Source: Flammeovirgaceae bacterium UBA6059 (GTDB taxonomy: Bacteria > Bacteroidota > Bacteroidia > Cytophagales > Cyclobacteriaceae). Taken from it: a DNA stretch of 64,000 nucleotides. The position numbers and the translations under genes are program-made. The notes under the pieces are model-generated. The model was not told the DNA's origin, ran no database searches, and saw only the letters and a program-made list of their open reading frames with translations. Where the stretch lies: contig DIYH01000017.1 in NCBI GenBank assembly GCA_002435755.1, positions 223,150 to 287,149 of the forward strand, given 5' to 3'. Every line of letters begins with the position of its first letter. Position 1 is the stretch's first letter. This document shows, one piece after another, positions 46,060 to 54,725 of the stretch.

Positions 46060-48753
46060 ATGGAAGAACAAGAACTGCCTGAAAACGGTCAGGGTACTGA
46101 GCAAGACGAGATACATGATGTGCTTCCAGTATCGGGAATGTACGAAAACTGGTTTTTAGAGTACGCTTCCTATGTGATCCTGGAGCGCGCCGTACCCGCA
46201 ATAGATGATGGGTTGAAGCCTGTACAACGGCGTATACTTCATGCCATGAAGGAGATGGATGATGGCCGCTTCAATAAAGTAGCTAACATCATCGGTAGTA
46301 CGATGCAGTACCACCCGCATGGAGATGCGTCCATAGGTGAGGCTATCGTCAATATGGGGCAGAAAGACCTGCTCATAGAGACGCAGGGCAATTGGGGCGA
46401 TGTGCGCACAGGAGATGGTGCTGCGGCACCACGGTATATTGAGGCCCGGCTATCCAAATTTGCTTTAGAAGTACTCTTCAATCCGCAGACGACTGAGTGG
46501 CAACTTAGCTACGATGGTCGTAAGAAGGAACCTGTCACCCTACCGGCAAAATTCCCACTGCTGTTAGCTCAGGGAGTGGAAGGTATTGCTGTGGGCTTAT
46601 CTACCAAAATACTTCCGCACAACTTTCTGGAGCTAATTGATGCTTCCATTGCTCATCTGAAGGGTAAGAAATTCTCACTTTATCCGGATTTTGCCACGGG
46701 AGGACTTATCGATGTGAGCGATTACAACGATGGTGAGCGCGGAGGTAAGATCAGGGTTAGGGCCAAGATCGAAGAGTATGACAAGAAGACTCTTGTGATC
46801 AAAGACATTCCTTTTAGTACGACCACTACATCGTTGATCGATTCGATCATCAAAGCGAATGATAAAGGTAAGATCAAGATCAAAAAAGTGATCGACAATA
46901 CAGCCAGGGATGTAGAGATATTGGTGACACTAGCACCTGGTCAGTCACCTGATATCACAATCGATGCACTTTACGCCTTTACGGATTGTGAGTCGTCAAT
47001 CTCTCCAAACGCCTGTGTTATCGTAGATGAAAAGCCGCGGTTTTTGACTGTATCAGAGATACTCCGTCTCAATACAGATCAGACCAAAGAGCTCTTGAAT
47101 CAGGAGTTGGAGATCCGTCGTGGTGAGTTGATGGAGAAGATGCTCTTCTCCTCCTTAGAAAAGATATTCATAGAAAATCGAATCTATCGCGATATTGAAG
47201 AGTGCGAAACCTGGGAGGCGGTCATCGAAACCATAGATAAAGGGCTCGACCCTTTTAAAAAAGACTTTTACAGAGAGATCACCGAGGAAGATATCGTACG
47301 TCTGACAGAAATAAAGATCAAGCGCATATCAAAGTACGATAGTTTCAAAGCAGATGAGCTGATGAAGCGCTTGTCAGATGAGCTAGCCGAGACGGAATAC
47401 AACCTTGCCAACCTTGTAGAATATGCCGTGAAGTACTACCAGAACTTGCGAGACAAGTACGGCAAGGGAAAAGAGCGTAGAACAGAGATTTCTACTTTTG
47501 ATACCATCAAAGCCACAGTAGTGGCTGCTAATAATGCTAAACTCTATGTGAACCGAAAAGATGGTTTCATCGGCTATGGCATGAAGAAGGATGAGTTCGT
47601 ATCCGAATGTTCGGATATTGATGATATCATTGTCTTCAGGAAAGACGGCAAGTTTCAGGTCGCTCGTATCCAGGATAAGGTATTTGTAGGTAAGGATATA
47701 CTCCATGTAGGTGTCTGGAAAAAAGGAGACGAGCGCACCGTCTACAATATGGTGTATCTCGATGGTAAGACAGGTAGGTCGATGGTCAAGCGTTTCCAGG
47801 TGATGTCGATCACCCGGGACAAAGACTATGATCTCACTAAGGGTGGTAAGGGCAGTAAGACATTATATTTCACGGCTAATCCTAATGGCGAAGCTGAAGT
47901 GATCACCATCAATCTGACTGCAGGTGCCAAGGCAAGAAAGAAGGTATTTGATTTTGACTTTGCAGATGTCGAGATCAAAGGAAGAGGTGCCGGAGGAAAT
48001 ATACTCACGAGATACCCGGTTCGTAAAGTAATACTGAAGAGCCATGGTGTTTCTACACTTGGAGGGCTCGATATATGGTACGATGATACAGTGGGTAGAC
48101 TCAATACTGATGAAAGAGGTAGGCATATCGGAAATTTCAACGGTGATGACAAAGTCTTGGTAGTCACTAAAGATGGATCATATCAACTAACCAGTTTCGA
48201 ATTGACCAATAGGTATGAAGCTACTAACATCATGCTCATAGAGAAGTTTGATGAGAATAGGGTGGTGACGGCTGTTTACTATGAAGGTGGAAGTAAGCAG
48301 AACTATATCAAGCGCTTTAAAATTGAGACCATCACACCCAACAAGGTTTTTAAGTTTATTTCCGAAGAACGCAGCTCCAAGCTGCATTTTGTTTCCAGCG
48401 CCAATCAGGTCAAAGTCAATGTGAAGTACACCGAAAAAGGTAAGAATGCTTTTCAGGATTTTCAATTGGATGAGATGATTGATGTGAAGGGCTGGCGCGC
48501 CACTGGTAACAAATTTCCGGTAGATAAGATCAAGGAAGTCAAGATACTTGAAGAACAGAAGGAACGAACAGAAAAAGCTATGAAAGAGGAAGTGTCTGGG
48601 AAGGAAGAGACTTCCATAGCAGATCTAAAAGCAAGCATTGCAATGGAGGTCGAGCAGGAAGAAAAGAAGAAGTTCGACGTGGGGAGCTCTGTTGATCTTA
48701 ATGTGAAAAAACCGGATGACGAGAAAGATCAATTAGGCTTGTTTGGTGAATGA
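46060..48753 (+). CDS. parC: DNA topoisomerase IV subunit A
   Basis: This is the DNA-cleaving subunit of topoisomerase IV, 897 residues. The winged-helix core shows YASYVILERAVPAIDDGLKP, HPHGDASIGEAIVNM, and the catalytic Tyr in APRYIEARLS. Coiled-coil and beta-pinwheel-like C-terminal regions follow (for example GYGMKKDEF, VVTKDGSYQL), and the last ~60 residues are acidic and Lys-rich. It starts 3 bases after parE and its stop overlaps the next gene by 4 bases (ATGA), so three genes are coupled. A 9-base match to the dispersed 10-mer lies at 48515-48523. Confidence 0.95.
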   Translation: MEEQELPENGQGTEQDEIHDVLPVSGMYENWFLEYASYVILERAVPAIDDGLKPVQRRILHAMKEMDDGRFNKVANIIGSTMQYHPHGDASIGEAIVNMGQKDLLIETQGNWGDVRTGDGAAAPRYIEARLSKFALEVLFNPQTTEWQLSYDGRKKEPVTLPAKFPLLLAQGVEGIAVGLSTKILPHNFLELIDASIAHLKGKKFSLYPDFATGGLIDVSDYNDGERGGKIRVRAKIEEYDKKTLVIKDIPFSTTTTSLIDSIIKANDKGKIKIKKVIDNTARDVEILVTLAPGQSPDITIDALYAFTDCESSISPNACVIVDEKPRFLTVSEILRLNTDQTKELLNQELEIRRGELMEKMLFSSLEKIFIENRIYRDIEECETWEAVIETIDKGLDPFKKDFYREITEEDIVRLTEIKIKRISKYDSFKADELMKRLSDELAETEYNLANLVEYAVKYYQNLRDKYGKGKERRTEISTFDTIKATVVAANNAKLYVNRKDGFIGYGMKKDEFVSECSDIDDIIVFRKDGKFQVARIQDKVFVGKDILHVGVWKKGDERTVYNMVYLDGKTGRSMVKRFQVMSITRDKDYDLTKGGKGSKTLYFTANPNGEAEVITINLTAGAKARKKVFDFDFADVEIKGRGAGGNILTRYPVRKVILKSHGVSTLGGLDIWYDDTVGRLNTDERGRHIGNFNGDDKVLVVTKDGSYQLTSFELTNRYEATNIMLIEKFDENRVVTAVYYEGGSKQNYIKRFKIETITPNKVFKFISEERSSKLHFVSSANQVKVNVKYTEKGKNAFQDFQLDEMIDVKGWRATGNKFPVDKIKEVKILEEQKERTEKAMKEEVSGKEETSIADLKASIAMEVEQEEKKKFDVGSSVDLNVKKPDDEKDQLGLFGE
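48515..48523 (-). repeat. 9-base match to the dispersed 10-mer
   Basis: TTCCGGTAG followed by A inside parC, antisense to the motif. It differs from CCTACCGGAA only at the outermost base. Confidence 0.4.
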
Positions 48754-49439
48754 TAAGGCAGGAGATCTATGACCATCCCGCTGAGTTTACGGCCTATTTA
48801 CAAGATCACATTACCGATAGGAAAAAAGCCCTAATTGAGTCTAAGCTGGCTCATCGCACCCGCTACCTGACTGTGGTATTGGAAGATATCCATAAGTCCC
48901 ACAATGCCAGTGCTGTGCTGCGTACAAGCGAATGCTTTGGCATCCAGGACTTGCATATTATTGAAAAAGAGCACCCTTACAACCTCCATCCTCACATCTC
49001 CTCCGGTTCTGCACGCTGGGTGGATTTTCATCATTACGATGAGCGGGGCGTGGATAATACAAAAGTTTGCTTAGACCAACTAAAACGAGATGGCTATCGG
49101 GTGCTGGTTACTTCACTCAACGAGCATGCAAAACCTTTTGATCAAATCGAAATGGATCAGAAGTCAGCAATTGTGTTTGGTACGGAATACTCAGGAGTAA
49201 GTGATCAAGCCTTGGAAATGGCTGATGAGATTGTCCATATTCCAATGGTAGGATTTACCGAAAGCTTAAATCTCTCGGTTTCCGCAGGTATAATTTTGCA
49301 GCATTATCGTCAGGTTTTAAATAATTTAAACCTGCCGTGGCAGTTATCCGATAAAGATAAAGAACTGATAAGGCTAAACTGGACAATGAAAGGTGTGAGG
49401 AAAATTGATCTTCATATCAGACAGTTCCTATCCAAGTAG
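48750..49439 (+). CDS. TrmH/SpoU family RNA 2'-O-methyltransferase
   Basis: This SPOUT-class methyltransferase of 229 residues probably methylates a ribose 2'-OH in tRNA (position 18, TrmH type). The three SpoU motifs are visible: HNASAVLRTSECFGIQDLHI, IVFGTEYSGVSDQALEMAD and IPMVGFTESLNLSVSAGI, which contains the knot and the SAM site. The C-terminal extension (WQLSDKDKELIRLNWTMKGV) is of the TrmH type. Its ATG overlaps the parC stop by 4 bases. Family membership is clear; the exact position modified is inferred. Confidence 0.9.
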   Translation: MIRQEIYDHPAEFTAYLQDHITDRKKALIESKLAHRTRYLTVVLEDIHKSHNASAVLRTSECFGIQDLHIIEKEHPYNLHPHISSGSARWVDFHHYDERGVDNTKVCLDQLKRDGYRVLVTSLNEHAKPFDQIEMDQKSAIVFGTEYSGVSDQALEMADEIVHIPMVGFTESLNLSVSAGIILQHYRQVLNNLNLPWQLSDKDKELIRLNWTMKGVRKIDLHIRQFLSK

Positions 49440-49457
49440 ATTTAGCAGTAAAGGTCA

Positions 49458-50090
49458 ATGTTGAAATTCATCATAAGTGTGGTGCTGCTCCTCTTTTCAA
49501 TATTGGTATGTACCAATATGTGGGTAGTGTGGTCGACATACGATCGCGTACAGGACGATGTAGCCGATCTAAGTAGCAGTTACCAGATAGCACTCGTATT
49601 GGGCACAAGCCCATATCAGGTTGGTGGTGGCACTAATCAGTATTTTTCCGGTAGGATGAGAGCTGTAGCAGACTTGTACCATGCAGATAAAATCAAGCAC
49701 ATCATTGTCAGTGGAGATAATGAGACTGCCTACTACAACGAACCAGTCGAAATGCAAAAGGCGCTGATCGAACTAGGTGTGCCTTCTGATAAGATCACTT
49801 TGGACTATGCGGGTTTCCGTACACTTGATTCGGTGGTGAGATGTCATAAGGTATTTGGTCAGGAGCAGTTCACTATTGTCACACAGCGGTTTCATAGTTA
49901 TCGGGCGCAGTTTATAGCCCAACACTATGGACTTAATACCGAGGTGTTTGTGGCAGAAGATGCTGACTACAAAGATGCGGTGAAGATCGAAATAAGAGAA
50001 TTGATGGCTAGGTCCATGGCCATTCTAGACCTTTACATACTCGATACGCAACCAAGATTTCTTGGGGAACAGGTGCCGGTTGTACTTTAG
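49458..50090 (+). CDS. SanA/YdcF-like DUF218 membrane protein
   Basis: This protein of 210 residues has one N-terminal membrane helix (FIISVVLLLFSILVCTNMWV) and an extracytoplasmic DUF218 domain. Typical features are ALVLGTSPYQ near the start, IKHIIVSGDNE, LDYAGFRTLDSVVRCHKVF and FTIVTQRFHSYRAQFIAQHY. SanA-like proteins affect envelope permeability in E. coli; the biochemical reaction is not settled. The gene follows the methyltransferase by 18 bases and its stop overlaps a convergent Hpt gene by 4 bases. It carries one copy of the dispersed 10-mer. Confidence 0.88.
   Translation: MLKFIISVVLLLFSILVCTNMWVVWSTYDRVQDDVADLSSSYQIALVLGTSPYQVGGGTNQYFSGRMRAVADLYHADKIKHIIVSGDNETAYYNEPVEMQKALIELGVPSDKITLDYAGFRTLDSVVRCHKVFGQEQFTIVTQRFHSYRAQFIAQHYGLNTEVFVAEDADYKDAVKIEIRELMARSMAILDLYILDTQPRFLGEQVPVVL
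49646..49655 (-). repeat. dispersed 10-mer CCTACCGGAA, copy 12
   Basis: This copy is antisense to the SanA/YdcF-like gene, where the gene strand reads Phe-Ser-Gly-Arg, a phase not used by any other copy. It is preceded by T and followed by A in the motif orientation. Confidence 0.75.
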
Positions 50091-50458
50091 CTTTTCACTA
50101 TATCCTTAGCTTCCTTCAGGACTTTGTTAGACACTTCTAAGATCTGACTCACACCATCGCCTATCTGATCCAGGTTTTCGCCACTCTTACAATTACCTTC
50201 TGTTAGTACCATGATCTCGTTGAGGGTAGTAACTCCAAGGTACTTGAGGGTGGGGCTTAGTTTATGTATCTCACCAGCAAGCTCGGGCCAGGTTTCTGCC
50301 TCTTTGAGTTTGATAATATTTTCAAGTATGGGTGGTACGTTGGTAAGAAAAGTATCGATCATTGACTTTACGAACTCTGCGTCACCGTCTGCAAGGTTGT
50401 TAATGTATGTAAGGTCTATAAACCCCTTGGTTTGATCATTGTGATCAGAAGTAGACAT
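50087..50458 (-). CDS. Hpt (histidine phosphotransfer) domain protein
   Basis: This is a small helical phosphorelay protein of about 123 residues. The Hpt pattern is visible: DAEFVKSMIDTFLTNVPPIL, the phosphorylated His in AGEIHKLSPTLKYLG, and the following helix. It probably carries phosphate between a hybrid kinase and a response regulator encoded elsewhere; no kinase lies next to it. The frame is open to 50509, but the ATG at 50458 gives the natural start MSTSDHNDQT. Its stop overlaps the convergent SanA/YdcF-like gene by 4 bases. Confidence 0.85.
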   Translation of the reverse strand: MSTSDHNDQTKGFIDLTYINNLADGDAEFVKSMIDTFLTNVPPILENIIKLKEAETWPELAGEIHKLSPTLKYLGVTTLNEIMVLTEGNCKSGENLDQIGDGVSQILEVSNKVLKEAKDIVKS

Positions 50459-50686
50459 ATAGGTTAGTTTAGGAACTGAAAATTGGGTCAATATCGTGTG
50501 TTTTGTCACTAACTAAAAATGTTTTCGACGAATCCAGTGATTGACAACCTGAGCTTGTTCTTGCTATAATTCATCTGGTTTACATGTCTGTAAAACGATC
50601 TAAATTGTTGAGGGCGTGAATCACACCTAACCGATTTATTTATTAATTTCGGAAGCCGATTTACTACGACTAAAAATGGAAATTTT

Positions 50687-51151
50687 ATGATACCCGAATT
50701 TGATGGATTGAGAGAGGACGAGATCGATGTTTTGCTCAAAGCACCGATCTATGTTTCAATATTGATAGCCGGTGCAGATGGGCTTATCGATGATCGTGAG
50801 CGGAAGGAAGCTATTGACACGGCGAGAAGCAAACAAGTCCGTGCACGTGCTCAATTGATCGACTACTATAAAGAAGTAGCTGACGATTTTGATCTGAAAA
50901 TGGAACAGATGATCCGTGATCTTCCTGATGATACTGAGAAGCGCACTTCTGACATAGTGATAGAACTAAGAAAGCTAAACAGGATTCTGCCTAAAGTTGA
51001 TAAGGCTTGGGCATCAACGTTTTATGCGAGTCTTAAAGACATGGCAAAGAGGGTTGCAGAGGCCTCCGGAGGCATACTTGGCTATTTGTCCGTGAGTTAT
51101 GATGAGGCGAAGCTCCTCGAACTCAAAATGATCAATGATCCCGCGAAATAG
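50687..51151 (+). CDS. TerB-like helical protein
   Basis: This protein of 154 residues is probably cytosolic and all-helical. The start resembles TerB-like domains: a short helix and then ILIAGADGLIDDRERKEAID, an Asp-rich loop that could bind a metal, as in TerB. The remainder is amphipathic helix with many Lys, Asp and Glu residues. The TerB match is by eye and moderate. An intrinsic terminator follows 20 bases after the stop. Confidence 0.55.
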   Translation: MIPEFDGLREDEIDVLLKAPIYVSILIAGADGLIDDRERKEAIDTARSKQVRARAQLIDYYKEVADDFDLKMEQMIRDLPDDTEKRTSDIVIELRKLNRILPKVDKAWASTFYASLKDMAKRVAEASGGILGYLSVSYDEAKLLELKMINDPAK

Positions 51152-51171
51152 CCCACAGATATTCCATCAGA

Positions 51172-51197
51172 AGCTCATCATTAGATGGGCTTTTTTT
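51172..51197 (+). terminator. intrinsic terminator after the TerB-like gene
   Basis: An 8-bp stem with one G-T pair (AGCTCATC / GATGGGCT), a 4-base loop and a run of seven T (51191-51197) form a good Rho-independent terminator on the plus strand. Confidence 0.75.
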
Positions 51198-51254
51198 GTG
51201 TGAATACGATTTAGTTATACCTGAGTCACTACTTATGCGTTAACTTACTTGCGC

Positions 51255-51812
51255 ATGTTCAGGGACCTCAATCTTACACCTACTCTTCGCCTGACTTTTC
51301 TTCTTTGGCTTTCATTTTCAATCCAGTTTTATCTTAACATAGATCTTGGTTTTCTGGGGATCTATCCCAGGGAGCTGACAGGACTCCTTGGGGTGATTAC
51401 TGGTCCCTTGGTGCATGGTGACCTGGTGCACCTCATGTCCAATACATTTCCGTTCTTGTTCCTCAGCTCAAGCATTTATCTCTTCTATCCTAAAGTGGCC
51501 AACCAGGTACTGGTACAGTGCTATTTGCTCACGGGTTTACTGGTTTGGACCTTTGGGAGGTCTTTCTATCATATAGGGATCAGTGGAGTGGTCTATGGTC
51601 TGGCGTTTTTTCTCATCTCTTTAGGCCTATTTCGCAAAGACTTCAAGTCTTTACTTATCTCTACGATCACCATCCTGCTTTATGGTAGTTTGATCTATGG
51701 CCTCCTGCCGGAAGACAGTTATGTAAGCTGGGAGTCCCATATGATGGGAGCCATCGTAGGAGTAGGAAGTGCTATGGGTATCGCTAAGTTTAGTCCTCGC
51801 AGTACTACTTAA
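51255..51812 (+). CDS. rhomboid family intramembrane serine protease
   Basis: This protein of about 185 residues has six predicted membrane helices. The catalytic Ser lies in GISGVVYGLAFF (GxSG motif) and the catalytic His is probably in WESHMMGAIVGVG. The motif HGDLVHLMSNTFPF is the typical rhomboid HxxxN region. The frame is open from a TTG at 51249; the ATG at 51255 is preferred. Its last 8 bases overlap the convergent phosphodiesterase gene. Substrates are unknown; intramembrane cleavage of single-pass proteins is the family role. Confidence 0.9.
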   Translation: MFRDLNLTPTLRLTFLLWLSFSIQFYLNIDLGFLGIYPRELTGLLGVITGPLVHGDLVHLMSNTFPFLFLSSSIYLFYPKVANQVLVQCYLLTGLLVWTFGRSFYHIGISGVVYGLAFFLISLGLFRKDFKSLLISTITILLYGSLIYGLLPEDSYVSWESHMMGAIVGVGSAMGIAKFSPRSTT

Positions 51813-53046
51813 TAGCGGCCTTAGCCAACTTATCAGAGCCATCAATTACGTGTGTAGGCCCATCTAAGTCAAGTAACTCTTTGACAAGCAAGAAAACATC
51901 AGTGTTATGCGCCTTTTCTACAGATCCTTTCTTGATGGCTGGGCCCTCAGCATAAAAGATAGTATTCATTTCGGTGACGGTGATGGGGTTGAATCCATGA
52001 GTAGCTCGGCTTGGTCTTGGTCTTTCACTTATAACATATGGAGGTTCTGTGAGAGCAAGTATCTGTCCAATGTTAGCATGACCACTGTAGTTCATGGATT
52101 GTGGAATTTCATCTTTGAGATAGACGGTGATATTGGGTACTTGCTTTAGTTCGTTGTATATACGTACTACCTCGTCAGTATCTTCCTGGTACACCATGAA
52201 TGGCATACTTTTAGACACTTCGCTATTGCCAAAATCTACTCTACCCAAGTTTACTGGCACTTTAGCGTTAACCATACCGTGATCAGAAGTTACGATCAGA
52301 TTAACAGGCAGGTCTTTATTAGACAATCCATCTCTTAAGCGACCTATAACACCATCGATTTCTTTAACTGCCTGTTCGATCTCCGGAGATTCCGGTCCAA
52401 AAATATGCCCGATATCATCGGTCAGGGAGAAATAGAGCATGATTAAGTGGGGTCGCTCAGATTCCGGTAGGTCGAGCCAGCTCAATACCTGATCTACACG
52501 GGCTTCATTGGCAATACTGCCGTCATACTTGTAATGGTAAGTAGGATAAAGGCCCTGTATGTCAGCCTCCGAGCCAACCCAGAAGAAGGATGCTGTTAAT
52601 AGCCCTTGCTGCTCTGCCAGTACCCAGAGCGGGGTACCACCATACCATGTGCCATCTTCCACTACATCACGATTGCTCACCTTGTAATGCTCACGTTTAT
52701 CAGGATTGTAGTATTCGTTGCTGACCAGACCATGTGATGAGGGGTACATGCCGGTCACGAGACTATAGTGATTAGGAAAAGTCTTGGTGGGATAGGAGGG
52801 GATCAATTGTTCTACCGAGAACCCGTTTGCAACCATGTCCAACAAATTCGAAGCATTATACTTCTCTGCGTAATCGTACCTGAACCCGTCGAGCGATACC
52901 ATTATTACATAAGGCTTGTCATGGTTGACAGGGTCATTGGTTTTCTGCTGAATGATTTGCCTGGAGGACACCTGATTAGGTTGTGAAAAAGTAGCTTGAC
53001 AAGCTAATAGCCAGATAAAAACCAATAAAGAGGTAAATGATCGCAT
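51805..53046 (-). CDS. secreted ectonucleotide pyrophosphatase/phosphodiesterase-like protein
   Basis: This alkaline-phosphatase-superfamily enzyme has about 413 residues. A signal peptide (SFTSLLVFIWLLACQATFSQ) directs export. The active site is clear: VSLDGFRYDY with a metal-binding Asp, Thr nucleophile in PTKTFPNHYSLVTG, and metal ligands in LTDDIGHIFGP, VTSDHGM and SRATHGFNP. It probably hydrolyses phosphodiesters or nucleotide pyrophosphates in the periplasm for phosphate or nucleoside scavenging. The ATG at 53046 is preferred to a TTG at 53052. It carries one copy of the dispersed 10-mer and overlaps the rhomboid gene tail-to-tail. Confidence 0.9.
   Translation of the reverse strand: MRSFTSLLVFIWLLACQATFSQPNQVSSRQIIQQKTNDPVNHDKPYVIMVSLDGFRYDYAEKYNASNLLDMVANGFSVEQLIPSYPTKTFPNHYSLVTGMYPSSHGLVSNEYYNPDKREHYKVSNRDVVEDGTWYGGTPLWVLAEQQGLLTASFFWVGSEADIQGLYPTYHYKYDGSIANEARVDQVLSWLDLPESERPHLIMLYFSLTDDIGHIFGPESPEIEQAVKEIDGVIGRLRDGLSNKDLPVNLIVTSDHGMVNAKVPVNLGRVDFGNSEVSKSMPFMVYQEDTDEVVRIYNELKQVPNITVYLKDEIPQSMNYSGHANIGQILALTEPPYVISERPRPSRATHGFNPITVTEMNTIFYAEGPAIKKGSVEKAHNTDVFLLVKELLDLDGPTHVIDGSDKLAKAAIK
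52462..52471 (-). repeat. dispersed 10-mer CCTACCGGAA, copy 13
   Basis: This copy is in the sense orientation in the phosphodiesterase gene, read as Leu-Pro-Glu (LDLPESE), preceded by A and followed by T. Confidence 0.75.
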
Positions 53047-53168
53047 GCTCAAAATAAAGCAAACATAGATACATTGATTGGCTGGCTAAGTTAAATTTTG
53101 ATGACTTCTTAGAGTATGGATTCTTCAGTGTAAAACTCACCTGCTGCGTGTGCTAAATAGTAGTTTTT

Positions 53169-53200
53169 ACTAATTATATTAGAAATACTAAATATATTAG
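53169..53200 (+). repeat. tandem near-palindromes at the radical SAM gene start
   Basis: ACTAATTATATTAG (53169-53182) and ACTAAATATATTAG (53187-53200) are direct 14-base repeats, 18 bases apart start to start, and each is nearly palindromic (CTAA...TTAG). The second ends 4 bases before the ATG at 53205. This looks like a pair of operator half-sites or an RNA structure covering the translation start. Confidence 0.45.
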
Positions 53201-53204
53201 CTTA

Positions 53205-54242
53205 ATGAAAGTACGAGGAGCTATCGCAAATCCACATAACAAATTTACCCTGCTTAAAAGGGTAAGAGAGCATATCGAGGGTATTGATGAGCTGGGTAGT
53301 CTTGATCATGAGACACAGCTTTTTGAAGAAACACCTCAAAAAATCATATCAAAAAACAATAGCGTTGATGTACCTTTTGAGCTCTCCATTAATCCTTATC
53401 AAGGCTGTGAGCATGGGTGTATTTATTGCTATGCGCGCAACAGTCATGAGTATTGGGGATTCAGCCCCGGGCTTGACTTTGAGTCCAAGATCATTGTGAA
53501 GCCAAATGCTCCTGAGCTTCTGGAGCGAGCCTTTCTCCAGAAAAACTACATTCCCAAGGTGATAGCACTATCTGGTAACACGGATTGCTACCAACCAACG
53601 GAGCGTAAGCTACGGATTACGAGGCGGCTTTTGGAGTTGTTCCTCAAATACCGAAACCCTGTTGGTATTATTACCAAAAACTCACTTATCGAAAGAGATG
53701 TCGATTTGCTAAAGGAATTGGCAAAGCTCAGATTGGTACGCGTTGCTATATCATTGACTACACTTGATGAGGACACGCGCAGGAGGATGGAGCCAAGAAC
53801 GGTTGCAGGTCTCAAAAGACTTGAGACCATTCGTAAGCTGGCCAAGGAAGAGATCCCTGTCAATGTGATGGTAGCTCCTATCATACCATGGATTAACCAT
53901 CATGAAATACCTAACATAATATCACTGGCAGCCAAAGCTGGTGCTGCTGATGCTAACTTTACGGTCATAAGGCTCAATGGTGCATTATCAGGCATATTTT
54001 CAGACTGGATTGTTGATCATTTCCCCAATAGGGCCAGTAGAGTGCTCAATGCTATCAAAGAAATGCATGATGGAAAACTCAACGATAGCGACTGGGGTAA
54101 ACGAATGACTGGAACAGGTCAGGTGAGCGCTATGATCAGGCAGATGTTCAACCAATCAAAGAAGAAGCATTTCAAAGGCCGAAGTATTCCGGATTATGAT
54201 TTTACCTTGTTTAGAAAACAGGGGCATTATACCTTATTCTAA
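53205..54242 (+). CDS. PA0069-family radical SAM protein
   Basis: This is a radical S-adenosylmethionine protein of 345 residues. The Fe-S cluster motif CEHGCIYC (CxxxCxxC) lies at about residues 74-81, after INPYQG, as in the PA0069 family. Downstream are AISLTTLDEDTRRRMEPR and VMVAPIIPWINHHEIP, which form the barrel. The family is related to spore photoproduct lyase-like enzymes, but its substrate is not known. The gene stands between two divergent or convergent neighbours; mgsA is convergent, gap 16 bases. AT-rich tandem near-palindromes lie at its start. Confidence 0.9.
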   Translation: MKVRGAIANPHNKFTLLKRVREHIEGIDELGSLDHETQLFEETPQKIISKNNSVDVPFELSINPYQGCEHGCIYCYARNSHEYWGFSPGLDFESKIIVKPNAPELLERAFLQKNYIPKVIALSGNTDCYQPTERKLRITRRLLELFLKYRNPVGIITKNSLIERDVDLLKELAKLRLVRVAISLTTLDEDTRRRMEPRTVAGLKRLETIRKLAKEEIPVNVMVAPIIPWINHHEIPNIISLAAKAGAADANFTVIRLNGALSGIFSDWIVDHFPNRASRVLNAIKEMHDGKLNDSDWGKRMTGTGQVSAMIRQMFNQSKKKHFKGRSIPDYDFTLFRKQGHYTLF

Positions 54243-54258
54243 GCCTATTCAAACCGGT

Positions 54259-54627
54259 TCAGACCTTATCCATCAATCCTGCGATCATCAGCTCAGCGCC
54301 TTTTGGATTCGTAGCTAATGGTATGTTGTGGACATCACAAATCCTCATGAGCATTTGCACATCCGGTTCATGAGGATGCTTATCGAGAGGGTCTCTAAAA
54401 AATATCACGAGATCCAAATCTTTCTCAGCAGCCAGCGCTGCGATTTGAGCATCACCTCCGAGCGGCCCGGACAGAAAACGTTTTACTTTTAGACCAGCAT
54501 TCTGGACATGTTGGCCGGTCGTACCCGTCGCTACGAGCTCCACTTGACCGAGTATCTCCTTGTGATCAAGCAGAAAAGCTACCATATCTGCTTTTTTGCC
54601 GTCGTGCGCTATAATTGCGATCTTCAT
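54259..54627 (-). CDS. mgsA: methylglyoxal synthase
   Basis: This cytosolic enzyme converts dihydroxyacetone phosphate to methylglyoxal and phosphate, a bypass of lower glycolysis. It has 122 residues, shorter than the 152 of E. coli but within the family range. The pattern is clear: IIAHDGKKADMVAFLLDH with the catalytic His, ATGTTGQHVQ for phosphate binding, FLSGPLGGDAQIAAL, and FFRDPLDKHPHEPDV with the catalytic Asp. The gene is divergent from the large secreted protein gene downstream of it on the plus strand. Confidence 0.93.
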   Translation of the reverse strand: MKIAIIAHDGKKADMVAFLLDHKEILGQVELVATGTTGQHVQNAGLKVKRFLSGPLGGDAQIAALAAEKDLDLVIFFRDPLDKHPHEPDVQMLMRICDVHNIPLATNPKGAELMIAGLMDKV

Positions 54628-54725
54628 GTTACCGATGTTTGAGACTCAACTTAAAACTTATTTATCTGCTCTCACTAATAGGGGTAGAGAAATTAGTGGA
54701 TTGTTTGGAACCAAAAGCAATCTGA

